A stretch of 31,743 bases of DNA from a virus: IMG/VR virus record IMGVR_UViG_3300044641_001113, positions 1 to 31,743 of that record; one strand, given 5' to 3'. Within the stretch, counting starts at the first letter, position 1; the number at the start of each line of letters is the position of its first letter. The position numbers were made by a program, and so were the translations under genes. Below, piece after piece: positions 30,723-31,743 of the stretch. The notes under the pieces were generated by a model. That model did no database searches. It was given only the letters and a program-made list of their open reading frames with translations, and was not told the DNA's origin.

Positions 30723-30970
30723 TTATTACCTCCGTATGTTTCTATTAGTTTTATAAATTTATCAATTGGCATATTTACAACCATCTCTGTATTGCTCAAA
30801 TACAGACAAGTAAAATTTGGATTTTTGTCAGGGAAAAAACCTTTTATTTCATCTTCCCTTAAATAAAAATCTTTTGTGTCTACTTCTTCATAAGCCGTTT
30901 CAATCCCTAATTCTTCAAGAATAGCGACATCTCCGTCTTTCCAAAGTATAGGTAATTTAATGTATTTCAT
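30719..30970 (-). CDS. hypothetical acidic protein
   Basis: An 83-residue acidic protein (LWKDGDVAILEELGIETAYE ... FTCLYLSNTEMVVNMPIDKF), with a beta/alpha alternation and no family I know. The end codes for TYGGNK, in which the GGAGGT ribosome site for the next gene is embedded. Confidence 0.55.
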   Translation of the reverse strand: MKYIKLPILWKDGDVAILEELGIETAYEEVDTKDFYLREDEIKGFFPDKNPNFTCLYLSNTEMVVNMPIDKFIKLIETYGGNK

Positions 30971-31236
30971 TTGTCACCTCCGTATGTTTCGTTGTAGTAG
31001 TGTTCATGTCGTCCTTCTAGATATAATTTAGTATCAGAATCATATTCTGTATAAGTAGATATATGACCATCTTCTCTTGCTTCTTTTATCTCCTGCTTGT
31101 GCATTGCTTTGGCTTTTTCCTTGTGCTGCAATATTTCTTTAACATATTCTTGATATGTTAATTTCTTACTCTCAAATAGTTCAAAAGATTGAAACATTTT
31201 ATAGAATAATGATTCCACGCTACTCTGTTGTTTCAT
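30967..31236 (-). CDS. hypothetical helical protein
   Basis: An 89-residue, strongly charged helical protein (LFYKMFQSFELFESKKLTYQ, then KEILQHKEKAKAMHKQEIKE). The end NETYGGDK carries the ribosome site of the next gene. No family recognised. Confidence 0.55.
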   Translation of the reverse strand: MKQQSSVESLFYKMFQSFELFESKKLTYQEYVKEILQHKEKAKAMHKQEIKEAREDGHISTYTEYDSDTKLYLEGRHEHYYNETYGGDK

Positions 31237-31496
31237 ATCTTAGAATCTAATAAAGCCACAATTACCGAACTAATAGAAGCGTATAATATCCCAACTAATC
31301 CGTAAGTAATTACAAAGAATAGAACGCCAATCCACCAACTCATACAAAATGCACAATCCAAAGGTTTCATTCGCTTCCAATTGTAGGGGTTATGTCCGTA
31401 GATGAAATGTTTTAGTAAATCAGCAGGTCTGCCGAAGTTCACAAGGATAATGGCAAAACAAGCCACACCTATAATCTCAAGAATTGTATTCATCAT
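31233..31496 (-). CDS. small membrane protein (DUF1360-like)
   Basis: An 87-residue protein with an N-terminal membrane helix (ILEIIGVACFAIILVNF). A central CAFCMSWWIG motif leads into a second hydrophobic stretch (VLFFVITYGLVGILYASI). The CxxC next to SWW resembles DUF1360-type phage membrane proteins of unknown role. Its start overlaps the end of the sigma-like gene by 20 bases. Confidence 0.65.
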   Translation of the reverse strand: MMNTILEIIGVACFAIILVNFGRPADLLKHFIYGHNPYNWKRMKPLDCAFCMSWWIGVLFFVITYGLVGILYASISSVIVALLDSKI

Positions 31497-31743
31497 TTAT
31501 TAATTGTTTTACTTTTTTAATAACCCGAAGAACTTCATTGATTGATATTTTCGTTTGTCTGTGGATTGCTCTTGCACTATTTCCATTTTGCCACATGGTA
31601 AAAATCTCACGGTCGTACCAATATAGTTGGGTAACCACCTTTTCAATGGAGTTGTATTTTTTCTCGCGTAGAAGAATGATTTCGGTAGTTTCGATATCTG
31701 CCTCGATATCTTGAATTTCCTCATAATCCCAGAGTCGGTTTTT
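31477..31743 (-). CDS. sigma-70-like / HTH regulator, C-terminal part (continues from position 1)
   Basis: This is the 3' part of the gene that starts near 367 on the other side of the circle join; it enters at 31743 in frame and stops at 31477. The last 50 residues contain a predicted helix-turn-helix (NSARAIHRQTKISINEVLRV), like sigma region 4. The two parts together give 168 residues. A different minus-strand frame in the same bases (31509-31724) is rejected as a shadow. Confidence 0.75.
   Translation of the reverse strand, partial: KNRLWDYEEIQDIEADIETTEIILLREKKYNSIEKVVTQLYWYDREIFTMWQNGNSARAIHRQTKISINEVLRVIKKVKQLINDEYNS
31617..31743. repeat. terminal direct repeat, right copy
   Basis: An exact copy of 1-127. 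Removing it gives the closed circle of 31,616 bp. Confidence 0.95.

Noticed and set aside
31484-31714. Plus-strand frame of 76 codons at the right end
   Set aside because: Antisense to the sigma-like gene; no family resemblance.
31509-31724. Minus-strand frame of 71 codons at the right end
   Set aside because: It runs in a different frame inside the sigma-like gene, which continues across the join and has recognisable sequence.
1-31743. tRNA genes, CRISPR array, integrase or attachment sites
   Set aside because: I looked and saw no cloverleaf-like gene, spaced repeats, recombinase motifs or att-like repeats.

Overview
The window reads as one complete, circularly closed genome of a tailed double-stranded DNA phage (Caudoviricetes). 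The first 127 bases are repeated exactly at the end (1-127 = 31617-31743), so the unique circle is 31,616 bp. A sigma-factor-like gene runs straight through the join. All of about 57 genes lie on the minus strand, packed with short ATGA-type overlaps. I see no tRNA, integrase, CRISPR array or insertion sequence, which suggests a lytic lifestyle. The likely host is a member of Bacteroidota. The evidence is promoter-like sites of the form TTG-19 bp-TAnnTTTG in four of the few gaps, AT-rich DNA, A-rich rather than Shine-Dalgarno leaders at many starts, and gene families I know mainly from phages of that phylum.

Reading in the direction of transcription (right to left, around the circle), the first block starts at a near-consensus promoter at 6200-6230. 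It runs through a small HTH protein, an ERF-type single-strand annealing protein, a YqaJ-type exonuclease and several small proteins. It continues with a DUF6291-like replication protein, a PAPS-reductase-like PP-loop protein, a DnaB-type helicase, a DnaA domain-IV protein and the sigma-like protein. After the join come small unknown proteins, the thymidylate synthase ThyX, a SAM methyltransferase and an HNH nuclease.

The packaging and virion block follows. It holds a terminase small-subunit candidate, two small proteins, a glycosyltransferase, the terminase large subunit, a tail-assembly chaperone with a probable programmed -1 frameshift, a dCMP deaminase, two large tail-tip/baseplate proteins and the tape measure. 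Only then come the prohead protease, scaffold, major capsid protein and tail-tube candidate, with a terminator behind them. Next are fibres and a receptor-binding candidate with an arabinofuranosidase-like domain, small membrane proteins, the portal, connectors, a spanin-like pair, a metallophosphoesterase, a DUF3310 protein, an L,D-transpeptidase-fold lysin candidate and a gp10-like tail completion protein.

The gene families are mostly recognisable. The more unusual points are the order (tail genes before capsid genes, with the portal about 13 kb downstream of the terminase), metabolic genes embedded among virion genes, the frameshifted chaperone, a nearly leaderless promoter for the HTH gene, and a terminator-like hairpin ending exactly at a start codon. 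I found no clearly new defence or anti-defence system. Assignments rest on motif reading without database searches.
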